Source of the DNA: an uncultured Flavobacteriaceae bacterium
GTDB taxonomy: Bacteria > Bacteroidota > Bacteroidia > Flavobacteriales > Flavobacteriaceae
DNA: 64,000 bases
NCBI GenBank assembly: GCA_947494325.1
Contig: CANLUS010000003.1
Span: 1 to 64,000 of the forward strand
Direction of reading: 5' to 3'
Shown: piece by piece, positions 35,001 to 41,311 of the stretch
How the letters are laid out: each line of letters begins with the position of its first letter
Position numbering within the stretch: the first letter of the stretch is position 1
Program-made: the position numbers and the translations under genes
The notes under the pieces: generated by a model
Database searches by the model: none
Told to the model about the DNA's origin: nothing
Seen by the model: only the letters and a program-made list of their open reading frames with translations

Positions 35001-36393
35001 CAAAGGTGAAGCCGATGTACTGAGAAAGGCAATGGGGAAAAAGATCTTTGCGCTACTAGAGAAATTAAAACCAAAATTTATTGAAGGTGGTAAGGGCAAT
35101 GGTCACCCCGAAGAAACCTTAGAAAAAATATGGAAAGACTGGGAAGCCTTTGCTGCCTATGCCTTTAACAAATCGCACTCGACTTGTTATGCGTATATTG
35201 CTTATCAGACAGCTTATTTAAAGGCACATTATCCGGCAGAATACATGGCGGCAGTATTGTCAAATAATATGAATGATATCAAATCTGTTTCTTTCTTTAT
35301 GGATGAATGTAAACGGGCGGGTATCGAAGTATTGGGCCCAGATATTAATGAATCATTTTACAAGTTTGCAGTAAATAAAGAAGGCGCCATTCGCTTCGGA
35401 ATGGGAGCGATCAAAGGGGTAGGAGCGAACGCTGTGGCAGCTATTATTGCCGAGCGTAAAGAAAATGGAAATTACAAATCTATATTTGACGTGACGAAAC
35501 GTGTAGATTTACGTGCAGCGAATAAAAAGGCATTTGATGGTCTGATCTTGGCCGGTGGATTTGATTCTTTTATTGGCACAAGTAGAGCTCAATATTACGA
35601 GTTAGATGATCGCGGACAAACATTTATAGAAAAAGCAATTCGATTTGGTAATAAATACCAGGAGAATAAGAATTCAGCGCAAATTTCTATGTTTGGAGAA
35701 GCTTCTGAAGTGCAATTTGATGAACCCATCATACCCGAATGTGAACCTTGGGGGATTATGGAGAAGCTATCGAAAGAAAAAGAAGTCATTGGAATATATA
35801 TATCTGGACATCCACTCGATGATTATAAGGTAGAAATGAAATATTTTTGCAATGCGCCGGTCAGTGCTTTTTCTAATAATGAAGAGATTCTTAATAAAGA
35901 TTTAACTATTGGAGGAATTGTAACTGATGTACAACATCGTATTTCGAAAAACGGAAAAGGTTGGGCGGCTTTCACCATAGAAGATTATTCAGAAGCACAT
36001 GAGTTTAGAATATTCGGTGAGGATTACCTGAAATTTAAGCATTTCTTGATTCCGAATTCGTTTTTGTACATTCGAATTTCTGTGCGGCCAGGATGGCGCG
36101 AAGGCGATGTTCGTATTCAATTTAATCACATACAGATGCTGCAGGATGTATTAGAAGCACAGGCTAAAAAAATCACGTTACAGTTGAATATTAATGACAT
36201 CGATGAAAAGAGAATTAGCTCTCTAGAAGGCATTATTAAGGAACATGAAGGCAAGGATTTACTCAATTTTGTAGTGTATGATGTTGAAGATCGCATGCAA
36301 TTGCATATGCCGAGTAGAAGTTCTAAAGTGAAAATTTCGCAAGAATTACTAACTATCTTAGATACCCAACAATTAACATATAAATTGAACTAA
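32080..36393 (+). CDS. dnaE: DNA polymerase III alpha subunit with fused DnaQ-type exonuclease
   Basis: The replicative polymerase, 1437 residues. An N-terminal DEDDh 3'-5' exonuclease covers about residues 1-180: D6/E8 in FDTETTG, the ExoII segment GQNVGFDLNIMG near 105, and H170/D175 in HNATADVE. The PHP domain starts at HLHNHSQFS (about 258) but has LTDTGN at 292-297 where zinc-active PHP domains have DHGN. The polymerase active site is PDIDIDFDDE (D670, D672). The little finger, HhH (MGAIKGVGANAVAAI) and OB domain (TIGGIVTDVQHRISKNGKGW) follow. An exonuclease fusion is usual in Bacteroidetes and replaces a separate epsilon subunit. Confidence 0.96.
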   Translation: MYLIFDTETTGLPKSWNAPITDTNNWPRCVQIAWQLHDKYGKLVEHQDFLIKPEGFNIPYDSEQIHGISTQLAQENGEALETVLELFNEALAKTDFVVGQNVGFDLNIMGCEYYRADTKTKLNDLPVLDTCTEKTAQLCQLPGGRGGRFKLPTLTELHQHLFKVPFAEAHNATADVEATTRCFLELIRQRVFTKEELDVNEEHFKNFDIENPQEIQLIGLSHTNLKKESSKLKKKVANTIDTNITHVSSDDLQKAQFSHLHNHSQFSILQSTSSIPNLVKAAADYKMPAVALTDTGNMMGAFNFVKEVLKYNKDSETPIKPIVGCEFNVCEDHQNKSTKDNGYQIVLLAKNKKGYYNLAKMASIAYIDGFYYVPRIDKKVIEQYKEDIIVLSGNIYGEIPSKILNVGEKQAEEALLWWKETFKDDFYLELNDHKQENEQHVNTTIVQFSKDHDVKLVAANNTFYINREDAESHDILLCVKEGEKIATPKGRGRGFRYGLENEEYYFKSQEEMKTLFQHIPEAILNIQEIVDKIEPFTLARDVLLPKFEIPEQFVHAEDEEDGGKRGENAYLKHLTYEGARDRYGELNEETIERIDFELSVIENTGYPGYFLIVQDFIAKAREMDVSVGPGRGSAAGSVVAYCLQITNIDPIKYDLLFERFLNPDRVSLPDIDIDFDDEGRQRVIDYVIDKYGANQVAQIITYGTMAAKSSIRDTSRVLDLPLHDADRIAKLIPNTKLKTIFGEDAKSVAKIKELRKDEILNVNELRNLAEGQGPEASMIRQAVALEGSVRNTGTHACGVIITPEDITNLIPVATAKDSDLYVTQFDNNVVEDAGLLKMDFLGLKTLTLIKDTVKIVKALHDVELDPDSFPLDDTKTYELFQRGETVGIFQYESPGMQKHMKHLKPTEFADLIAMNALYRPGPMEYIPLFIQRKHGIEAIEYDLPEMEEYLKETYGVTVYQEQVMLLSQKLAGFTKGEADVLRKAMGKKIFALLEKLKPKFIEGGKGNGHPEETLEKIWKDWEAFAAYAFNKSHSTCYAYIAYQTAYLKAHYPAEYMAAVLSNNMNDIKSVSFFMDECKRAGIEVLGPDINESFYKFAVNKEGAIRFGMGAIKGVGANAVAAIIAERKENGNYKSIFDVTKRVDLRAANKKAFDGLILAGGFDSFIGTSRAQYYELDDRGQTFIEKAIRFGNKYQENKNSAQISMFGEASEVQFDEPIIPECEPWGIMEKLSKEKEVIGIYISGHPLDDYKVEMKYFCNAPVSAFSNNEEILNKDLTIGGIVTDVQHRISKNGKGWAAFTIEDYSEAHEFRIFGEDYLKFKHFLIPNSFLYIRISVRPGWREGDVRIQFNHIQMLQDVLEAQAKKITLQLNINDIDEKRISSLEGIIKEHEGKDLLNFVVYDVEDRMQLHMPSRSSKVKISQELLTILDTQQLTYKLN

Positions 36394-36404
36394 CCACTAG
36401 TACG

Positions 36405-37208
36405 ATGGGTGACCTTAGTTTACACAATTCGCTTCATAATTCACATGTTAAAATAAGTAAAGGCGAGTTGGTTAGCTTTCAAAAATTTGGACGAGAGTTT
36501 ATGCATCAAAAAGGGGCTAAAGGATGGAGAAATACAGATACAGAAATGTTTCCTGTAATTGGACCTCTGAAACGCAATGATTACAAAGTTTTGACTCCAA
36601 ATGGTGATGCAATTCAAGATCAACATGGGTTGTTAAGAGAACTTGATTACGAACTTCTGGAACATACTGAGACCACTGCGGTCTATGAAAAAGTATATAC
36701 TAAGAATCAGCATGTAACGAACTCGAAGTATCCCGATAAATCAACGGAAAAAGAAGTGTTTTGGCCGTATGATTTTAGATTTGTAAAAAGATTCGAATTG
36801 AGTGGAGGTGTACTAAAAATAGCATTTGAAATTGAATCTTCAAAAGGCATGCCTTTTATGTTAGGATACCATCCCGCTTTTAAAATTTCTAAAGATAGTA
36901 TTGTTCAAAGTGATAGTAGAAAAGAAGTCACCTTAGATCATATTATGGAGACCGGTGCAGATGCCTTTCCTGTATTGAAATCAAGTAAAGTATCTTTAGT
37001 ACATTCTGATACTTATGCTGTAGATATTTCGACCGAAGGATTTAATAATTTTATGTTGTGGACAGAAGTGGACAGTATGCTTTGTATTGAACCAATAACG
37101 CAATTTCCTGATTTAGTAGAGCAGCAATATTCTCAAGATAATATGAGTATCTCTAACGGTAAGGAAATTTTTACCGTATTCGTAAATCCATTAAGAAGAC
37201 AAGCGTAA
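36405..37208 (+). CDS. Aldose 1-epimerase family protein
   Basis: A 267-residue protein of the galactose mutarotase-like superfamily, shorter than canonical GalM. It has FVKRFELSGGVLKIAFEIESS (the usual beta-sandwich strand pair), the catalytic-site motif LGYHPAFKI with its His near residue 151, and LCIEPITQFPD with the conserved E near 230. It lies 11 bp after dnaE and probably shares its transcript; no functional link is known. Its end overlaps the convergent sigma factor gene by 18 bp. Confidence 0.85.
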   Translation: MGDLSLHNSLHNSHVKISKGELVSFQKFGREFMHQKGAKGWRNTDTEMFPVIGPLKRNDYKVLTPNGDAIQDQHGLLRELDYELLEHTETTAVYEKVYTKNQHVTNSKYPDKSTEKEVFWPYDFRFVKRFELSGGVLKIAFEIESSKGMPFMLGYHPAFKISKDSIVQSDSRKEVTLDHIMETGADAFPVLKSSKVSLVHSDTYAVDISTEGFNNFMLWTEVDSMLCIEPITQFPDLVEQQYSQDNMSISNGKEIFTVFVNPLRRQA

Positions 37209-38426
37209 ATCCAATTTGGTTTGCAAGAATTTTTTTTCATTTTCTGTGGTTACAAATTGCAGAGCTAATTGTAAATGCTCTATTTCTTTATTTACATCAA
37301 GGTCTGAATAAAGCTCAGCAAGCAATGAATGGTATAAATGATTCTCAGATAATTTTATTTTTAATGCTTCCTCAATAGCCTTTTCTTTTCCATATACCTT
37401 TGCTAAAGCATAAGTTCTATTCAAAGCTGTAATTGGTGAATAAGATAATTGTAATAACTGATTGTATAATTGTAAAATATGATTCCATTTATCATTAATT
37501 TCCTCTTTTCGCGTATGCCAATAGGCAATCATTGCTTCTAAGTGATAGGCTGTGACCTTAGATCCACTCGCCGATAAATTCAAATAGAATTCTCCTTTTC
37601 CAATCAACCCTTCATGCCATTTTTCCTTGTTTTGTTTGTGATATACTATATGAGATCCATCTTGGTTAATACGAGCGTCTAAGCGAGAGGAATGAAAACA
37701 GCATAATGCCATTAGAGCATTCGTTTTACCAGTATTTGTAGATCTATGATCTAATAGCATATGAATTAAGCGCATGGCCTCTAAGCAGACTTCTTTTTTA
37801 ATAGTCTTCTCAGAGGAGCGTGAATAATAACCTTCGTTGAACAACAAGTATAAAGTATGCAATACATTATTTAATCGATTTTCTAATTCTACTTCATTCG
37901 GGAATGAAAGGTCTACATCTTCTCGGCGCAGTTTTTCTTTGGCTCTTGATAGTCGCTTATTAATAGTCTCTTTATTGCTGAGTAATGCATTGGATATCTC
38001 CTTAATACCAAAACCGCATAAGATACGCAATGCAAGAGTTAACTGAGCGGCGTCTGAAATAATAGGGTTACAAACTGCAAAAAGCATTCGTAGCTGACTG
38101 TCTTTTATGTTGTTTTTTGATAAATCAATTCTCGGTTCGGTAAAATTTGTAGACTGATTTTTTAATTCAGGGACTATTTTATGATTATAAACATGTGTTC
38201 TTCGAAAATGATCCTTAGCCTTGTTTTTTGCAACACGATATAACCATGCTGTCGGATTTTCTGGAATTCCTTTTAATCCCCATGTCTCTGTCGCCTTTAA
38301 AAAAGTATCACTTACAACATCTTCGGCGAGTTGGATACTTGAGAGCCCAAAGGTTTTACATAGTACGGCAACAATCTTACTAAATTCCGAACGGAAAAGA
38401 TGTGGTATTAAGGTTTTATTAGTCAT
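37191..38426 (-). CDS. ECF sigma factor with C-terminal TPR-like extension (ECF42-like)
   Basis: A 411-residue sigma-70 family protein. Region 2 (EFSKIVAVLCKTFGLSSIQLAEDVVSDTFLKATETW) and the linker GIPENPTAWLYRVAKNKAKDHFRR occupy residues 10-75, region 4 (LTLALRILCGFGIKEISNALLSNKETINKRLSRAKEKLR) is near 125-165. The remaining 240 residues form helical, TPR-like repeats (NRTYALAKVYGKEKAIEEALKI), DUF6596-type. There is no anti-sigma gene; instead a YciI/DGPF protein is encoded just upstream, the hallmark of ECF42. A stable hairpin lies directly before its start codon. Confidence 0.88.
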   Translation of the reverse strand: MTNKTLIPHLFRSEFSKIVAVLCKTFGLSSIQLAEDVVSDTFLKATETWGLKGIPENPTAWLYRVAKNKAKDHFRRTHVYNHKIVPELKNQSTNFTEPRIDLSKNNIKDSQLRMLFAVCNPIISDAAQLTLALRILCGFGIKEISNALLSNKETINKRLSRAKEKLRREDVDLSFPNEVELENRLNNVLHTLYLLFNEGYYSRSSEKTIKKEVCLEAMRLIHMLLDHRSTNTGKTNALMALCCFHSSRLDARINQDGSHIVYHKQNKEKWHEGLIGKGEFYLNLSASGSKVTAYHLEAMIAYWHTRKEEINDKWNHILQLYNQLLQLSYSPITALNRTYALAKVYGKEKAIEEALKIKLSENHLYHSLLAELYSDLDVNKEIEHLQLALQFVTTENEKKFLQTKLDLRLSS

Positions 38427-38440
38427 TCAAATTGAAAATT

Positions 38441-38462
38441 CCCCCAAGATATTCCTCGGGGG
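38441..38462 (-). promoter_or_regulatory. Leader hairpin before the sigma factor gene
   Basis: CCCCC and GGGGG arms extended by three further pairs (one G-U) enclose a short loop; the stem ends about 15 nt before the sigma factor start on the minus strand. There is no T run after it, so it is more likely a leader structure or attenuator than a terminator of the YciI gene. Confidence 0.5.
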
Positions 38463-38499
38463 TTATTACCCTATTCTTGTTAAGATAATAAATAATAAT

Positions 38500-38844
38500 T
38501 TACATATCAAAAACCATCACATCTCTAACTTCTACTTTACCACCAATTGCTAGAGTCGGACAACCCTCTGCCAGCTCTACGGCTTCATCAAGAGAATTCG
38601 CTTTTACAATAATATAGCCTCCTACAATTTCCTTTACTTCTGCATATGGACCATCTGTAGTTACGGTATTGGCTTGTATTGTTTTACCTTGGTATCCTAA
38701 GGCGTTGGTAGCTACAAATTTTCCCTGCGCGGCAATACCACCGATCCAATCCTGCCATGTTTTCACCATGGCTTGCATTTCTTCTGGAGAAGGTTTTGGG
38801 GCATCGTTTTTTTCAGTTCTAAAAAGCATCATAAATTCGTTCAT
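38500..38844 (-). CDS. YciI/DGPF-domain protein
   Basis: A 114-residue ferredoxin-like protein. The family pattern is clear: MNEFMMLFRTEKN, TWQDWIGGIAAQGKFV, the DGPF motif as DGPYAEVKEIVGGY (about residues 70-83) and SLDEAVELAEGCP. Genes of this type accompany ECF42-like sigma factors and are thought to modulate them or belong to their regulon. It lies 73 bp upstream of the sigma factor gene on the same strand. The upstream 169-bp gap holds only the terminator of the cold shock gene. Confidence 0.9.
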   Translation of the reverse strand: MNEFMMLFRTEKNDAPKPSPEEMQAMVKTWQDWIGGIAAQGKFVATNALGYQGKTIQANTVTTDGPYAEVKEIVGGYIIVKANSLDEAVELAEGCPTLAIGGKVEVRDVMVFDM

Positions 38845-38960
38845 AATATTATATTTTATATGTTATATAGCTGTGACGATTGAACAATTAAAAATAGGAC
38901 ATATTTATCATGATATTTTAAAAGTAACCTATAAATTGTGGTTATACCAACAAAAAACAA

Positions 38961-38990
38961 AAAAAGCCCATCAATATTGATGGGCTTTTT
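38961..38990 (-). terminator. Terminator of the cold shock gene
   Basis: A perfect 30-bp palindrome with arms AAAAAGCCCATCAA and TTGATGGGCTTTTT. Being symmetrical it can act in both directions. Confidence 0.9.
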
Positions 38991-39013
38991 TAAAAATAAT
39001 CGCATGCTTTATA

Positions 39014-39205
39014 TTAGATAACTTTTACGTTTACTGCGTTTAATCCTTTTCTTCCTTCTGCTAAATCGAATTCAACTTCATCGCCTTCGCGTACTTCGTC
39101 GATTAATCCAGAAATGTGAACGAAATGTTCTTTGTTTGAACCTTCTTCGGTGATGAATCCAAATCCTTTGGCATCGTTGAAGAACTTTACTGTTCCTTTA
39201 CTCAT
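39014..39205 (-). CDS. Cold shock protein (CspA family)
   Basis: A 63-residue single OB-fold RNA chaperone. The RNP1 motif is GFGFITE (residues about 14-20) after VKFFNDAK, and RNP2 is EHFVHISGL (about 26-34). Such proteins bind single-stranded RNA and DNA and melt secondary structure. It is a single gene with a strong terminator behind it. Upstream lies a sequence that resembles a sigma-54 promoter (TTGGCACG, four bases, TTGA), which would be unusual for this family. Confidence 0.95.
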   Translation of the reverse strand: MSKGTVKFFNDAKGFGFITEEGSNKEHFVHISGLIDEVREGDEVEFDLAEGRKGLNAVNVKVI

Positions 39206-39240
39206 TTATTTAGTATTTAATTAATAATTACTTAGTAGTA

Positions 39241-39256
39241 GTCAAGAAGCGTGCCA
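39241..39256 (-). promoter_or_regulatory. Sigma-54-like promoter before the cold shock gene
   Basis: On the minus strand TGGCACG (39256-39250), a 4-bp spacer and TTGAC (39245-39241) follow the -24/-12 consensus TGGCACG-N4-TTGC except that the -12 C is A. The predicted transcript start is about 25 nt before the start codon. Directly upstream is TGTCATTTTGT. RpoN dependence is an inference. Confidence 0.4.
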
Positions 39257-39284
39257 AGAACAAAATGACAGAACTTTGTAAATA

Positions 39285-39761
39285 CTATTTCTTAATTTCA
39301 AATCCAACAGGGGCTTTTAACTTTCCGAAATCGTACATATTAATATAGATCGAAACGGTGTCTTTCGAACCTTCCCAAGTGACTCTATATTTGTCGAGCA
39401 GACCAGTGCCATTAATCATTCCATTTTTAGTTTTAAAATGACAACAGCTTCCTGCTCTGTGATAGGTGACTTTTTCTCCATTTGGTCCGGCCAAGGCATT
39501 TAGAAATCTTCTTTCGTTAAGAGGTCCTTCAGAAGATTTCACACCACCTACCTTGACAGGATTGTTCTCTTCATAACCATACGTTTTATCTTTAGATTTT
39601 TCGGTTAGTATAAATGTATAGTTATTTAATAATTTTGCTCTTTTATTGACAGTCTCTGTTTCAGAGATCGATGTACTTTTTGCCTTTGTGGTATTTTTAG
39701 TACTTGAACATGATAGGATGATGATTGATACAATTACCAGATAAATAGTTTTTAGCTTCAT
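39285..39761 (-). CDS. Small lipoprotein of unknown function
   Basis: A 158-residue protein with a lipoprotein signal peptide (VSIIILSCSSTK, Cys at about residue 18) and a Ser/Thr/Lys-rich linker. The mature domain has LNNYTFILTEKSKDKTYGYEENNPVKVGG, a paired-Cys segment GSCCHFKTKNG, and a C terminus FGKLKAPVGFEIK. Similar proteins are sometimes labelled as Kdo-8-phosphate synthase (aldolase) in databases, but at this size and with a lipobox that name is not credible. No activity is assigned. It is encoded next to the DUF1287 gene (25 bp). Confidence 0.7.
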   Translation of the reverse strand: MKLKTIYLVIVSIIILSCSSTKNTTKAKSTSISETETVNKRAKLLNNYTFILTEKSKDKTYGYEENNPVKVGGVKSSEGPLNERRFLNALAGPNGEKVTYHRAGSCCHFKTKNGMINGTGLLDKYRVTWEGSKDTVSIYINMYDFGKLKAPVGFEIKK

Positions 39762-39786
39762 AGTTTTTATATAAGGGTTATTTTAA

Positions 39787-40368
39787 TTAGTTATGAAAAC
39801 GATAATGCCCAATAATCTTAAATTTAAAAAGGCAATCTTCGAGTACTTGTCCGGCGCCAATATTATGTACAATCAAATGACGTTTATCATCATTCGATTT
39901 TTTATTGACGACAATACCTATATGTGTTAAACCACCACCTAAATTCCAGGCAACAACATCACCTGGTGCATAGTCTTTTGCATTCTTGGTAATGGCTTTT
40001 GAAGCTCCTATACGATTAAAATAAGTCATGAGATTAGGAACTCGTCTATGGTCAATATTTTTATCAGTTGTTTTAAGTCCCCAGATTTTCGGATACTTAC
40101 TAAAGTTTACTTTCATATCCTCATGCACTTCTTTTTGCAAGTCAATACCTACTTTTCGATAGGCACGAATGACAACATCTGTACAAACCCCTTTGTCACT
40201 AGGTACATCTCCATTAGGATATTTGATTGAGAAATAACTAGGGTCGTAAGTAACCTGCTGTTTTGTCAAGCTTAGCGCGGCATCGTTAAGAGTTATTCGA
40301 TCTGTTACGATTTGAGCATAACTCGATCCGAACGATAGAAATAGTAGGGCGAAAATTATAGTTCTCAT
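39787..40368 (-). CDS. DUF1287 secreted protein (NlpC/P60-like fold)
   Basis: A 193-residue protein with a Sec signal peptide (FALLFLSFGSSYA, cleavage near residue 18). The domain follows the DUF1287 pattern: VTYDPSYFSIKYPNGDVPSDKGVCTDVVIRAYRKVGIDLQKEVHEDM, with the likely catalytic Cys in GVCTDVV, HRRVPNLMTYF in the middle, and a His in GLTHIGIVVN. The fold suggests a cysteine amidase or peptidase on cell-wall or protein substrates in the periplasm. It lies 4 bp behind the phosphodiesterase-like gene, probably in one operon with it. Confidence 0.85.
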   Translation of the reverse strand: MRTIIFALLFLSFGSSYAQIVTDRITLNDAALSLTKQQVTYDPSYFSIKYPNGDVPSDKGVCTDVVIRAYRKVGIDLQKEVHEDMKVNFSKYPKIWGLKTTDKNIDHRRVPNLMTYFNRIGASKAITKNAKDYAPGDVVAWNLGGGLTHIGIVVNKKSNDDKRHLIVHNIGAGQVLEDCLFKFKIIGHYRFHN

Positions 40369-40372
40369 AATG

Positions 40373-41311
40373 CTAGTTTTTAATACTAAATTCTAAATAA
40401 ATAGGTAAATGATCTGAACCTGTATATCTCAATACATTCCGGCGCATAACATGAATTTTTTCACTTACTAAAAAATGATCTAAAGTAGTGCCAACTAATC
40501 GTTGATTTGCGGGCCAAGTAATCAATTCTCCAAAACCATTTCTGGAATCTATTAAGTTCGTTTCTTTTATGAAATTTCTAAAATGTTTGGAATAGGAAGA
40601 GGTATTCAAATCTCCAACAACAATTAAATTTGGGCGAAATTCATTTCTGTTTTTTCCGATAGTTTCTAGATGGGAATTTCTTATTTTAAAGTTTTGTTTA
40701 CCTATTGGAGGTTGAGGGTGTGTAGCGAGAATTGTTAATTTCTTTTTGTTGATTTCAAGATCTGACCTTACGGACGGAATTCCACTTTGATCAAATTTTA
40801 AAACATTGTTATTAGATGGTATTTTACTGAAAAAACCAATCCCGAAAGGATCATTTCTCACTTCTTTGATTTGATATTCATAGCCGCTTACTGTCTCCAT
40901 AAGTAATTCTTCCCATTTCGAATTATATTCTAATAAAACCAGAATATCTGGATTCGTATCGCTTATAAGTTTAATTACTTTATCAGATTGATTATTGTTA
41001 GTTAGTAAGTTGATACTTAAAATTGAGGTGCCTTTACCTTTCGATATTTCTCCGAACCTATTCGGAAAATATAGATTATACATAAAGGATGCATTCCAAA
41101 AAATGAGAAATAACAGTGCAACTCCAATAAACTTGTGCTTCTCAAGAAATATATTTAGAACAAATAATGTCAATGAAATGAAGGTTAGCTGAAATTTGAA
41201 ATTTGAAAAAATATCAACAAACCAACTATTCCAAAAAATACTGGGTAGAACAGAAATCAACAATAGAACTATGGTTCCTATTTTTAGTAAAAAATGAAGT
41301 TTCCCTTTCAT
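40373..41311 (-). CDS. Membrane-anchored endonuclease/exonuclease/phosphatase family protein
   Basis: A 312-residue protein. Three hydrophobic segments fill residues 5-85, followed by a DNase I-like EEP domain with SINLLTNNNQSDKVIKLI, PDILVLLEYN (the metal-binding Glu), LATHPQPP, LIVVGDLNTSSYS and the ending GSDHLPIYLEF, in which GDLN and SDH are the catalytic signatures. The domain should face the periplasm. Substrates may be phospholipids, nucleic acids or phosphate esters. It starts immediately at the stop of the alpha-2-macroglobulin gene, so the two are likely co-transcribed. Confidence 0.88.
   Translation of the reverse strand: MKGKLHFLLKIGTIVLLLISVLPSIFWNSWFVDIFSNFKFQLTFISLTLFVLNIFLEKHKFIGVALLFLIFWNASFMYNLYFPNRFGEISKGKGTSILSINLLTNNNQSDKVIKLISDTNPDILVLLEYNSKWEELLMETVSGYEYQIKEVRNDPFGIGFFSKIPSNNNVLKFDQSGIPSVRSDLEINKKKLTILATHPQPPIGKQNFKIRNSHLETIGKNRNEFRPNLIVVGDLNTSSYSKHFRNFIKETNLIDSRNGFGELITWPANQRLVGTTLDHFLVSEKIHVMRRNVLRYTGSDHLPIYLEFSIKN

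Noticed and set aside
39285-39761. Identification of the small lipoprotein as 2-dehydro-3-deoxyphosphooctonate aldolase
   Set aside because: The protein is far too short, has a lipobox and shows none of the motifs of the TIM-barrel enzyme; the name seems to be a database artefact.
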